From NCBI GenBank assembly GCA_038239345.1, contig JBBSEX010000027.1, forward strand, positions 1-52,696: 52,696 nucleotides of DNA, read 5' to 3'. Shown in pieces: positions 7,547 to 14,955 of this stretch; the stretch's first letter is position 1; every line of letters begins with the position of its first letter. A program made the position numbers and the translations under genes. The notes under the pieces were generated by a model, which searched no databases, was not told the origin of the DNA, and saw nothing but the letters and a program-made list of their open reading frames with translations. This DNA is from JBBSEX01 sp038239345. Lineage in GTDB: Bacteria; Acidobacteriota; Terriglobia; Bryobacterales; Bryobacteraceae.

Positions 7547-8686
7547 ATGAGCCGTAGGGAACCCAAGCTGTCGCAATTTGGTCCGGCCTTTGCCTGGTTA
7601 CTCGAAAAGGAATTCTCATCCGCTCGCATAGCCAGCCTGTTTGGAACCACGGCCGAGAATGTCCGGGTCGCTGCGTTCCGGGCTCGCAGCACAGAGTTAC
7701 AGCCGGAACCGGACCAAGCTCATCTGGATGACCCGGTCCGGCCCGACACGGCTACAGCTCTTGGGGTCCGTGTAGACCATGATTACGGGGCCCCAACACT
7801 CGGCCGCTGTAGGAAGGTAGATTGGCTGAGATTCCAGATTGACTCCGCCGCGAAGCAACACATGGACGCCTATACGTTTCTCGACGGAATTCGTGCCCTA
7901 CGCAATCTAGCCCCGCGCGTGGGATATGCGGGGCATGTCCGGCGCATCGGCTTGCGGGCGAAGCTGCACCAACACATGGCATGGTTTTTGGTCCACGCGG
8001 GCCAGTGCGACTCTGCGGCTCGCGAGGCGAGCGTTGCGCGGGAGCTCTGGCGCTGGGCCTATCACGAGTCTCCACGCCGTGAGTATGCGGAACAATTTGT
8101 AAAGTCAGCTCTGATCGGCTCGCAGGCATGGTTACTATCCCGCCGCCCGCGACAATCGCTAGCGGCGCTCGAAGTGGCGCGTAGCGCGGCGGAATCCGTC
8201 GCAGCGCCGCTCGGCTCGGACCATTTTCGGCAACGGGGCGTGGCACTGTTCCAGCTTCGAGAGGACGAACATGCCACGGAGGCATTTCGCAAATCAGCGG
8301 AGGCCATGGAACGCCTGAACGAAGCACGAATTCCGGCCCAGGTAGTCATGACTGGCGTCAGGTACACGAATTTACTTGGCTCCCCAGACTGGGATGGCGC
8401 GACCGAGGTGCTAGCCACCGCCCGCCAGAGTTTCGGACAGGAAAGCCTTGAAGCGTCCATGGCCTTGCACTGGGCAGTAGCTTGCGGCGTATCGACGGAC
8501 AGTTCTTCTGCCGTTCAACAAGCCATTCAGTTAATCACTCATGCTCCAGTCCCACCGACGCAGTTCGGCCATCAGCTTACCATCCGACAGTTGCTGACGA
8601 TCACGCCCGAACTGGGCTTGTATTCCGGTCTGCGCCGGGCCTGGGTGCGCCGCACTTTGTACGAAAACGCCTTCCGCAATCGCTGA
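7547..8686 (+). CDS. Helical-repeat protein with N-terminal HTH-like segment
   Basis: A 379-residue protein. Residues about 10-45 (FAWLLEKEFSSARIASLFGT ... ENVRVAAFRARS) resemble a small helix-turn-helix. Residues about 120-370 are a string of amphipathic helices with Ala-rich TPR-like spacing (HMAWFLVHAGQCDSAAREAS; ALFQLREDEHATEAFRKSAE). Such combinations often act as peptide- or protein-responsive regulators or scaffolds. There is no enzyme motif, signal peptide or membrane helix. It follows the Dam-type gene by 11 bases and ends before the long inverted-repeat region. The exact family is not recognised. Confidence 0.65.
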   Translation: MSRREPKLSQFGPAFAWLLEKEFSSARIASLFGTTAENVRVAAFRARSTELQPEPDQAHLDDPVRPDTATALGVRVDHDYGAPTLGRCRKVDWLRFQIDSAAKQHMDAYTFLDGIRALRNLAPRVGYAGHVRRIGLRAKLHQHMAWFLVHAGQCDSAAREASVARELWRWAYHESPRREYAEQFVKSALIGSQAWLLSRRPRQSLAALEVARSAAESVAAPLGSDHFRQRGVALFQLREDEHATEAFRKSAEAMERLNEARIPAQVVMTGVRYTNLLGSPDWDGATEVLATARQSFGQESLEASMALHWAVACGVSTDSSSAVQQAIQLITHAPVPPTQFGHQLTIRQLLTITPELGLYSGLRRAWVRRTLYENAFRNR

Positions 8687-8773
8687 TCGACACATCCTCG
8701 CGCGTTACAAAATTCGCGGGGGGTGACCCTGTCGTGAAAAAACGATTGACCGCATTCTATGTGTGCGAGGTAA

Positions 8774-8913
8774 GACCTCCGGCGGTTGCGGCGCTGGTCC
8801 GATCCTAACGGATACCCCGAAGGATTCGCGGTCGGGCACGACACCAAGCTCGTCGCTCCCATCAGGCCGCGCTTTCAGGATTAGCTGCCAGCGTCGCAAC
8901 CGCCCGGAGGTCC
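8774..8913. repeat. Long intergenic inverted repeat: candidate oriT or structured RNA
   Basis: Left arm 8774-8797 (GACCTCCGG, then CGGTTGCGGCGCTGG) pairs with right arm 8889-8913 (CCAGCG, then TCGCAACCGCCCGGAGGTC) over about 24 bases with one bulge and one mismatch, enclosing about 91 bases. It fills the only sizeable gap of the transfer region (8687-8955) and sits just before the VirD4-like ATPase and the replication-relaxation gene. Transfer origins are typically intergenic inverted repeats beside mobilisation genes, so oriT is plausible; a cis-regulatory RNA is the alternative. No gene is supported in 8687-8955. Confidence 0.5.
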
Positions 8914-8955
8914 CCGCGCTAGACAGAGTTTTGATTTCAGTACTTAAGCCATAAC

Positions 8956-10332
8956 GTGATGATCGAAAGAATTTTCGCTTCCATTTGGAATTACGCTGTC
9001 ACTCCGAGGCGCCGGCCGGAACCGGTCCGCTCCCAGATGGATCTGGGCTACCGAATTACGGACGGCCAAATACAAAGCACCCGCGCCTATGTGCCCGATG
9101 CGCGGCGTTGCGAACACCTTGCGATTCTCGGAAAAACGGGCCAGGGCAAGTCATTCCTGTTGCGTCATGCCAGCGGTCAGGATGTCCGGGGGCGAAGGGG
9201 ATTTGTGTTCTTCGATCTGCATGGCGACACTATGCCGTTCCTGTTAAAGCTCGTCGCGGCCGAGGAGCAGCGTACCGGTTCCGACCTCAGTGAACGCTTG
9301 ATCGTGATTGAGCCGGCCGATCCCGAGTTTTCCATCGGCCTGAATGTCCTCGAAGCGCAACCAGGCGAGCACAGCTACGTCCAGTTGGCCGAGTTCGCTC
9401 AAATCCTCAAAGCCCGCTGGCAGCTGGATTCCCTGGGAGCCAGAACGGAGGAACTGCTGCGCAATTCCCTGCACGTCCTCGCCGATAACAACCTGACCTT
9501 ACTTGAGCTATCGCCCCTGCTGACCAGCGCCGGGTTTCGCACCACTTGCCTGCAGCGCGTACACAACACCGAAGTCTCCGGTTATTTCCGCGCTCGCTTT
9601 GATACCCGGAGCGAAGCCATGCAGGGTGTGTACCGCGATGCCATCCTCAACAAGATCTCCGGGTTCACCACAGACCCGCGGTTCCGTCACATCCTCGGCC
9701 AACAGCGCTCGACGTTTTCTCTGCTCCATGCCATGGATCGCGGCTACTGGGTGATCTTGAACCTCGACAAAGGAAGGCTCGGGGAAGGAGCAGCGACGCT
9801 CGGCAGCCTACTGCTTACGAAACTCAAGAACGCACTGTTCGCCCGCAAACGCCGCCAGCTGTTTACGTTTTATTGCGACGAGATACAAAATCTGGTGGCC
9901 TACGACGCGGGACTTGATACTCTGCTTTCCGAAGCCCGCAAGTTTGGGATTTCCGTTGTCACCGCTAACCAGTTCCTGGAGCAGTATCCGCCGCAGATGC
10001 GCGCCGCGATCATGGCTGTTGGCACGCACATCTTCTTTCAGCTTTCGAGTGGGGATGCGGACAAGATCGCCTCGGCGCTCGACGGCGGCAAGCGCCTCGG
10101 CGAGATCCTGAAGAACCTGCCGAAGCGCCATCTGGTAGTCAAGAGCGGTTCGCATCGTCATCAGGAGGTGCTGGTGCCCGATGTCCATCAGCCCGATGCG
10201 GATTCGACGGACCTCTACAACCGCTGTCGAGCACGGTGGACCAGAAAGCGCACCGACATCGAAGCTGAAATCCGGCAGCGCAGCCAGGACGCCCAGCGGG
10301 GTGCCGAGGAGGTGCTCAATGACTGGGAATAA
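8956..10332 (+). CDS. VirD4/TraG-like DNA-transfer ATPase
   Basis: A 458-residue hexameric-type P-loop ATPase of the FtsK/HerA-VirD4 class. Walker A is GKTGQGKS at 59-66, Walker B is FTFYCDE at 303-309, and the TraM-recognition-like segment SEARKFGISVVTANQFLEQ lies at 325-343. Coupling proteins bring DNA to a transfer channel; this one lacks obvious N-terminal membrane helices and is short, as in mobilisable elements that use a helper channel. The start is GTG 8956 or ATG 8959, which changes one residue. It overlaps the next gene by 14 bases. No VirB-type channel genes and no clear relaxase are present in the window. Confidence 0.85.
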   Translation: MMIERIFASIWNYAVTPRRRPEPVRSQMDLGYRITDGQIQSTRAYVPDARRCEHLAILGKTGQGKSFLLRHASGQDVRGRRGFVFFDLHGDTMPFLLKLVAAEEQRTGSDLSERLIVIEPADPEFSIGLNVLEAQPGEHSYVQLAEFAQILKARWQLDSLGARTEELLRNSLHVLADNNLTLLELSPLLTSAGFRTTCLQRVHNTEVSGYFRARFDTRSEAMQGVYRDAILNKISGFTTDPRFRHILGQQRSTFSLLHAMDRGYWVILNLDKGRLGEGAATLGSLLLTKLKNALFARKRRQLFTFYCDEIQNLVAYDAGLDTLLSEARKFGISVVTANQFLEQYPPQMRAAIMAVGTHIFFQLSSGDADKIASALDGGKRLGEILKNLPKRHLVVKSGSHRHQEVLVPDVHQPDADSTDLYNRCRARWTRKRTDIEAEIRQRSQDAQRGAEEVLNDWE

Positions 10333-11098
10333 GCGCAGGGGAGTCGTACTTCAGGATCGCGATCGACAGCTGCTAACCGAGCTTGGCGTGATGCGCATCA
10401 TGGACCGAGATGCTGCCAGGACAATCGGCCGCTTCGTCTCGATCCGCCGGGCTAACCGCCGCCTGTTACTGCTGACCCGAGCTGGGTTGCTGCGACGATT
10501 CTTCGTTGGAAGCACCGCTCATGGGCGCAAGGCTGTGTACACGTTGTCAGCCAAAGGCGCAGCGCTTGTTAGCGCTAAGCTCGGCGGCATCCAGCGGCCT
10601 TCCGGTCGGCTCGTTGTCGGTGACGCTTTTGTGGAACACCAATCCGGCATCAACGAAATCTACCTGGCGCTTCGCTACCGGCCGATTCCATTCACCGGCG
10701 TCCGCCTCCTCCGCTGGCACACCTTCCGCCAGCCCATCTCGGACCAGATCAAGCTGACTCCGGACGGCTACTTCGAGATGGGCGTTAGTGAATCCATTCG
10801 CTCGATGTTTCTTGAAGTCGATCTCGGCACCGAAGCGCTCTCGGTTTGGCAACAGAAGGTCGGCTCCTATCTCCAACTGGCGGTCTCGGGTGACTTCCTG
10901 AAGCAGTTTCGACAGCAGCAATTCCGGGTGCTCGTGGTCGCCAGCTCAGACCGGCGACTCACTAATATTCGAGCAACCGTTGCTAAATCCACTGACAAGA
11001 TTTTCTGGTTCACGACCTTCGAAAATATTCATCGCGATGGCTTGTGGTCTCAGGTTTGGCTTCGCCCGGCGGGAGATCAACAGCAATCGCTTCTGTGA
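10319..11098 (+). CDS. Replication-relaxation family protein
   Basis: A 259-residue protein that I place in the replication-relaxation family (plasmid and ICE proteins linked to DNA relaxation and mobilisation). The N-terminal winged helix is visible (LQDRDRQLLTELGVM ... RRANRRLLLLTRAGLLRRF), followed by a segment like YTLSAKGAALVSAKLG. The second half is alpha/beta with FLEVDLGTEALSVWQQKV, resembling a nuclease-like core with acidic residues. GAGGAGGT at about 10306-10313 gives a strong ribosome site for ATG 10319 and rules out the longer frame from 10181. It overlaps the ATPase gene and probably acts with it in processing the element's DNA. Confidence 0.75.
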   Translation: MTGNKRRGVVLQDRDRQLLTELGVMRIMDRDAARTIGRFVSIRRANRRLLLLTRAGLLRRFFVGSTAHGRKAVYTLSAKGAALVSAKLGGIQRPSGRLVVGDAFVEHQSGINEIYLALRYRPIPFTGVRLLRWHTFRQPISDQIKLTPDGYFEMGVSESIRSMFLEVDLGTEALSVWQQKVGSYLQLAVSGDFLKQFRQQQFRVLVVASSDRRLTNIRATVAKSTDKIFWFTTFENIHRDGLWSQVWLRPAGDQQQSLL

Positions 11099-11107
11099 GG
11101 CTCATCC

Positions 11108-11539
11108 ATGCGCTATTGCAATCAATGTCACCGCATCACGCCCGGCGAGCCGCTGTTCTGCAACTTCTGCGGGCGATCTTACAACTTCAAGCTCTGCCAG
11201 CACCGGCACCCGAATCCGCGCAATGCCGAAGTCTGCAATCAATGCGGCTCCCGCGAACTCTCGACGCCGCAACCTCGCGTTCCGCTGTGGCTGGCTCCCC
11301 TCATCCGGCTGCTCACGATCCTGCCCGGTCTGCTGCTGGCCTCGGTCAGCGTGGTGTTCGTCTTCGGCTTGGTGCGTGCCCTGCTCTCCAGCCAGCAGCT
11401 CCTGTTTCAAGCCATCCTTGCCGGACTCATGCTGTCCTTCGCTTGGTATCTGTATTCCAGACTTCCGCATTTCCTGCAACGGCTGCTCACCAAATTATTC
11501 ACCCGTTCCAAATCAGGTCCTAACGATCATGGCCATTAA
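11108..11539 (+). CDS. Zinc-ribbon membrane protein
   Basis: A 143-residue protein with two N-terminal zinc ribbons (C4-C7 with C18-C21; C30 with C43-C46 and histidines at 32 and 34). Two hydrophobic segments follow, at about 62-93 and 96-116. The zinc ribbons should lie in the cytoplasm and the C-terminus is basic. It is coupled to the mobilisation genes before it (gap 9 bases) and overlaps the next gene by 11 bases. Proteins of this type accompany transfer ATPases on islands; here it might anchor the ATPase to the membrane, which the ATPase itself lacks segments for. That role is inference. Confidence 0.75.
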   Translation: MRYCNQCHRITPGEPLFCNFCGRSYNFKLCQHRHPNPRNAEVCNQCGSRELSTPQPRVPLWLAPLIRLLTILPGLLLASVSVVFVFGLVRALLSSQQLLFQAILAGLMLSFAWYLYSRLPHFLQRLLTKLFTRSKSGPNDHGH

Positions 11540-11921
11540 AGTTCCGAATCCAAATACCAAGCAAAGCTCGACTTCCTCACCGAAGGCCCCAGGGCCCAAA
11601 TCGGCTAAATCCGCGCAAACACGGCCCTTTTCGCCCTCCTCCCTGGGCCAATGCCGGCCCACGCATTGGCCCGGCCAACCAGGCGCGTTTCCGCGCGACC
11701 CAGGGCCAATCAGGGGCCCGGCTGGAGCCCCGCTCGGGCCTCCGCTCACCATTGCTGGCGTCGCCGAACTCATCGGCTGTTCGCCTTGGACCGTAAGGCA
11801 GACCCTAATTCCACGAGGGCTTCCGCACTTCCGCTCCAAGGCCAGCGGCCGACTGATCTTCTACCGGGATCAGATCATTCGCTGGATCGAAAGCCAACAA
11901 CAAGGAGGAAATAAGAAGTGA
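11529..11921 (+). CDS. Excisionase-like helix-turn-helix protein
   Basis: A 130-residue protein. The first 75 residues are a disordered Pro/Ser/Gly-rich arm. The C-terminal 55 residues form a MerR/Xis-like winged helix (TIAGVAELIGCSPWTVRQTL, then GLPHFRSKASGRLIFYRDQI, then WIESQQQ), the fold of helix-turn-helix 17 proteins and excisionases. It overlaps the upstream gene by 11 bases and the integrase start by 4 (GTGA at 11918-11921). Its place directly before a tyrosine integrase supports a recombination-directionality role. The long disordered arm is unusual for an excisionase. Confidence 0.8.
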   Translation: MAIKVPNPNTKQSSTSSPKAPGPKSAKSAQTRPFSPSSLGQCRPTHWPGQPGAFPRDPGPIRGPAGAPLGPPLTIAGVAELIGCSPWTVRQTLIPRGLPHFRSKASGRLIFYRDQIIRWIESQQQGGNKK

Positions 11922-13012
11922 GCCTGTTCAAGCGCGGTAACGTCTGGTGGTCGTACTTCTACGAAGACGGCATCCGGCATCAGCAATCCACTGGTGCTTC
12001 CAACCGGAGGCAGGCCGAAGCCATCGAAGCCAAGATAAAAGAAGAACGCAACAACCAGCGCTTCCAGATCGTCAAGACCGATCCGGACATGCGGTTCGGC
12101 GAACTTGCCGCCCGTTTCATAGCGAGCGGTTCGGTTCGCCCACACCATCTGTACCATCTCAAGTTCCTGCTGCCCTACTTTGCGGAGCGGCCAGTGCTAC
12201 GGATCACCAAATCCGTCACGGACGAGTTCCGCAAGAAACGCCATGCAGGCAATTCCATCAAGGAGGCCACAGTCAACCGCGACCTGTCCGTGCTGCGGCA
12301 TATTCTTTACTGGGCGGTCGATGAGCAGCTGCTCCCGGCCAATCCGCTGGCTCGCCTGAAAATGGTGCGCGAGCGGCGCACCCGGCGCCAGGTGCTGAGT
12401 GTTGCCGAGGAGCAGCGGCTCCTCGATGCGGCTGCGGATCATCTGCGCGCCATGACCATTCTGGCGCTCGATACTGGCATGCGTCGCGGCGAAATCACCA
12501 GTCAACTCTGGGAAGACATCGACTTCTCGCGCCAGCTGCTGTTTGTGACCCACTCGAAAACACCCGAGGGGGAAAGCCGCGAGATTCCGCTTACCGGCCG
12601 TTTGCTCAAACTCCTGCTTGAACGCCAGCAGGACGAAGCTTTGATCATCCAGTTTCAAGGCAAACCGGTCCGCATCGTGAAACGAGCCTGGCAAGCCGCG
12701 CTCAGGCGCGCGTCTCTCCGCCACATTCGTTTTCACGATCTCCGCCACACTTTCAATACCCGCCTGATGGAAGCCGGAGTCATCCAGGACGTTCGGATGG
12801 CGCTGATGGGTCATTCCTCAGGTTCCAGGGTCCACGCCACTTATACCCACATTGAGCTGCCGGTGAAGCGCGAAGCCATCCGGAAACTCGAGCAGTGGGT
12901 CAACCAGCAACCAACCGACATTCAGAAAGAGGATTACTATGCCCGTACCGAAATCGACGGATCCAAAACCGCAGGATCCGAAACCGGCTGCTCCGGCCCC
13001 CAGGCCCGATAG
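11918..13012 (+). CDS. Tyrosine-type integrase
   Basis: A 364-residue integrase. It has an N-terminal arm-binding beta domain (KRGNVWWSYFYEDGIRHQQS), a SAM-like core-binding domain at about 60-140 and a C-terminal catalytic domain. The catalytic residues are seen in order: Arg in LDTGMRRGEI, Lys in the THSKTP hairpin, HDLRHT (His-x-x-Arg), GHSS (second His) and the tyrosine in HATYTHIEL. It recombines an att site, commonly the 3' end of a tRNA gene. The GTG at 11918 overlaps the previous stop. The last 20 or so residues are out-of-family and overlap the next small gene. The integrase is central in the element rather than at an end, which is unusual. Confidence 0.95.
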   Translation: MSLFKRGNVWWSYFYEDGIRHQQSTGASNRRQAEAIEAKIKEERNNQRFQIVKTDPDMRFGELAARFIASGSVRPHHLYHLKFLLPYFAERPVLRITKSVTDEFRKKRHAGNSIKEATVNRDLSVLRHILYWAVDEQLLPANPLARLKMVRERRTRRQVLSVAEEQRLLDAAADHLRAMTILALDTGMRRGEITSQLWEDIDFSRQLLFVTHSKTPEGESREIPLTGRLLKLLLERQQDEALIIQFQGKPVRIVKRAWQAALRRASLRHIRFHDLRHTFNTRLMEAGVIQDVRMALMGHSSGSRVHATYTHIELPVKREAIRKLEQWVNQQPTDIQKEDYYARTEIDGSKTAGSETGCSGPQAR

Positions 13013-13169
13013 CCGAAAACCGTGGAAGAAGAAGACGCCCGTGGAGGTCGTCTTGGAACAGGCCGACAAGCTCAAAGCCGAGATTGCCGAGACAGAAGAG
13101 GAGCTGAAGGACAAGCGGCGTCAGCTGCAGAAATTCGAAGAGGCCAGAAAGCTTTTTGAAGGGATGTAG
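12939..13169 (+). CDS. Small Pro-rich/coiled-coil protein
   Basis: A 76-residue protein. Residues 1-30 are a Pro/Lys-rich disordered arm; 34-75 form a highly charged helix with heptad character (EVVLEQADKLKAEIAETEEE), expected to make a coiled coil. It overlaps the 3' end of the integrase gene by 74 bases in another frame, and a ribosome-site-like AGAGGA lies just upstream. No function can be given; its position suggests an accessory factor of the integrase or a partner of the DUF2958 protein that follows. Confidence 0.65.
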   Translation: MPVPKSTDPKPQDPKPAAPAPRPDSRKPWKKKTPVEVVLEQADKLKAEIAETEEELKDKRRQLQKFEEARKLFEGM

Positions 13170-13173
13170 CGCC

Positions 13174-13485
13174 ATGCCGCTGCTCGACGATGAGTTGCGC
13201 TCGCGTCTCCCGCCTATGTACTCGCAGGAGGCGGAGAGTGAGCCGCGTGTTTTCGCTCGATGGTTCCTGCCGGGCACTTACTGGGCCTGGTACCTGATCG
13301 AAGGCGAAGCCACTGATGACGATTATCAGTTCTTCGGCTTCGTCCGTGGCCATGAGAGCGAGTTCGGCTATTTCCTGCTTTCCGAGTTGGAAGCCCTGCG
13401 CAGCCCCGCCGGGGCTCGCGTGGAACGCGATCCGACGTCTATCGAAGGCAGGCTCACCGATGTAGTGCCCGCGCCCGATCTTTGA
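13174..13485 (+). CDS. DUF2958 domain protein
   Basis: A 103-residue protein beginning MPLLDDELRSRLPPMYSQEAE. The pattern that follows, with an aromatic FARWFLPGTYWAWYLIEGEA and FFGFVRGHESEFGYFLLSEL, is the hallmark of DUF2958, a small cytosolic domain common on plasmids and conjugative islands. Function is not known. The ATG at 13174 is chosen because DUF2958 proteins begin right at this LLDDELRSRLPP segment. It closes the first transcription unit: a perfect terminator follows 15 bases after the stop. Confidence 0.85.
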   Translation: MPLLDDELRSRLPPMYSQEAESEPRVFARWFLPGTYWAWYLIEGEATDDDYQFFGFVRGHESEFGYFLLSELEALRSPAGARVERDPTSIEGRLTDVVPAPDL

Positions 13486-13500
13486 GCGTTGGGTGATCTT

Positions 13501-13529
13501 GAGACCAAGAATCTTCTTGGTCTCTTTTT
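13501..13529 (+). terminator. Rho-independent terminator
   Basis: GAGACCAAGAA (13501-13511) and TTCTTGGTCTC (13514-13524) form a perfect 11-bp stem with a 2-base spacer and five T. It separates the mobilisation/integration genes from the ubiquitin-like operon, so the latter should have its own promoter in 13530-13610. Confidence 0.93.
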
Positions 13530-13628
13530 AAGGTGCAACTCCAGGCTGAAGTTGTGCCTGAACTTGAAGCCGCAGTAGCCGGGAGAGGACCCGCCTCCCA
13601 ATTTTCAATAAAGGAGAAGTAAAAACGT

Positions 13629-13868
13629 ATGAAGAAACTATCCGTAGTTGTTGCCGGTACCGGCCAGATTCGCGACATCGAAATCCGGCCTGGCACCACT
13701 GCCGGCGACATCCTGAATCAACTTAGCCTGACGGACTATCTGCTGTCCAAAGGTGCCAACGATCCCTTCTTTGCCGCGGCCGAGTCGGTTTACGACAAGG
13801 TCAATGACGGCGAGAAGATCTTCGCCTCTACCAAAGCCGAGGTCGGAGAACTTGCGCGGTGCGCATAA
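13629..13868 (+). CDS. Ubiquitin-like (beta-grasp) protein
   Basis: A 79-residue protein with the beta-grasp order: hairpin KKLSVVVAGTGQIRDIEIRP (2-21), helix TAGDILNQLSL (24-34), then short strands to KIFASTKAEVG (63-73). Beta-grasp proteins serve as conjugated modifiers or sulfur carriers. The C-terminus is EVGELARCA, so the usual Gly-Gly end is absent. A single glycine (G73) lies six residues from the end, where a JAMM peptidase could trim it. AAAGGAGAAG gives a strong ribosome site. The next three genes encode E2-, JAB- and E1-like proteins, which is the main argument for function. It resembles the small protein C of PRTRC cassettes in size; that is recollection, not a search result. Confidence 0.75.
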   Translation: MKKLSVVVAGTGQIRDIEIRPGTTAGDILNQLSLTDYLLSKGANDPFFAAAESVYDKVNDGEKIFASTKAEVGELARCA

Positions 13869-14254
13869 AAGACCTCGGTAGCCGGCCTGCTCCCGCATCC
13901 ATTCGCGACCTTCTGTCGCGGGTGGTGCGGGGGCGCGGCCCCCTCGTCAATGTCCAGCGTCGCGAAATCCCGTATTGGCAGGAGCGGAGTTGGACTCGCA
14001 ACGACAATGCCTACACCGGCAACTATCAAACACCCTATGCAGCTTTTTGTGGTCACATCGAAGAACATCGCGGCGGTCACACTGACTTTTACCTATACAA
14101 GCCGTCGGAGGAGATCCGAGGCCACACTCACTGGTCCTGCTTTCAGCACCGGGGCAATGACTGGTATCTCGTTCACATGAGCAGACGCCCGTCGGATGTC
14201 AGCTCAGGAATCATCACCATTGAGCGCCTGATCACAGACGCTTACCAAGACTAA
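13859..14254 (+). CDS. E2-like ubiquitin-conjugating candidate
   Basis: A 131-residue protein with a GTG start overlapping the modifier gene by 10 bases; GGAG near 13845 supports it. The sequence shows a beta-rich core (YAAFCGHIEE, then DFYLYKPSEEIRGHTHW) and a compact motif HTHWSC (H89, H91, C94), followed by WYLVHMSRRP and a C-terminal helix GIITIERLITDAY. A cysteine just after a histidine-rich strand is how bacterial E2-like folds place their thioester cysteine (C94 here). The canonical HPN triad is absent. Assignment rests on this pattern and on position between the modifier and the JAB/E1 genes. It could instead be a non-catalytic RWD-like partner. Confidence 0.6.
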   Translation: MRIKDLGSRPAPASIRDLLSRVVRGRGPLVNVQRREIPYWQERSWTRNDNAYTGNYQTPYAAFCGHIEEHRGGHTDFYLYKPSEEIRGHTHWSCFQHRGNDWYLVHMSRRPSDVSSGIITIERLITDAYQD

Positions 14255-14268
14255 AAGGAGAATTTCTA

Positions 14269-14955
14269 ATGGAACAAGTAGCAACTAACAATATTGAAAC
14301 CGAGCGCATGCGGCTGATCAAGAAGCGCCAGCAACTCGTAACTGCATTTAACCGGGTGGCCGAAACAGGCAAGCACAAGCGGCTGTCTGAACTGTTCGTC
14401 CGGATCCAGCAAACTAATCAATTCCTCCAGTCCCTGGATACTATTGGCGCGGCCGCATCCCAGCGCAAGCCGGGACCACGGCGCTACGCGGTCAGTTCGC
14501 TCTTTCTTTATGAAAGCTTTCGCAAACTGACCGCTGACCAGGACGAGCAGTTCTTCTTCATCACCGGCAGCGAGGTGGAAGGCGTGCTGGTCCTCGATCA
14601 GTGCGCCGAGTTTGCGCATCAGAAACGGAGCAGGGGCGGCGTGACCGGCGAGCCCCGCGCCACGCATGGGGTACTCATCAAGCTCGAACAGTTTGGCCAT
14701 CGGCTGCTGGCCCACTTTCATAGCCACCCTGGGGATGGGGCAGACGCAACCAATCCTTCCGGCATTGATCAGAATTTCCAGCGGCGTCTGGAGAGCGCTG
14801 GTCATGTAGCAGTCATGGCCATTTTTAGCCGGGACGGTTTTATCCGCTTCGTCCGGCTCGATCAGAACCTCGAAGTTGAGATCTATGGCAATGGAGTCGA
14901 AAAGCATGCACCCGGAATTTACCGTCTCATCAACACGGATATCGCTTCATCTTAG
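14269..14955 (+). CDS. JAMM/JAB-family metallo-isopeptidase
   Basis: A 228-residue protein. Residues about 5-60 are a charged helical, probably coiled-coil, arm. Residues 72-215 form an MPN/JAB domain with an upstream glutamate in TGSEVEGVLVLD (E102 or E104) and the zinc motif HFHSHPGDGADATNPSGID (H151, H153, S164, D167). The distance between the second His and Ser is ten residues, three more than the classical H-x-H-x7-S-x2-D. JAMM enzymes cut peptide bonds after ubiquitin-like C-termini, so this may mature the modifier at 13629-13868 or remove it from targets. AAGGAGAA upstream fits ATG 14269. The gene overlaps the E1-like gene. Confidence 0.88.
   Translation: MEQVATNNIETERMRLIKKRQQLVTAFNRVAETGKHKRLSELFVRIQQTNQFLQSLDTIGAAASQRKPGPRRYAVSSLFLYESFRKLTADQDEQFFFITGSEVEGVLVLDQCAEFAHQKRSRGGVTGEPRATHGVLIKLEQFGHRLLAHFHSHPGDGADATNPSGIDQNFQRRLESAGHVAVMAIFSRDGFIRFVRLDQNLEVEIYGNGVEKHAPGIYRLINTDIASS

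Noticed and set aside
8774..8913. Integron attC site
   Set aside because: The outer arms are long and the simple R-box/L-box pattern is missing; no integron integrase or cassette array is present.
12197..12814. 205-residue open frame antisense to the integrase
   Set aside because: It lies wholly inside the catalytic domain of a clear tyrosine integrase and is not protein-like.
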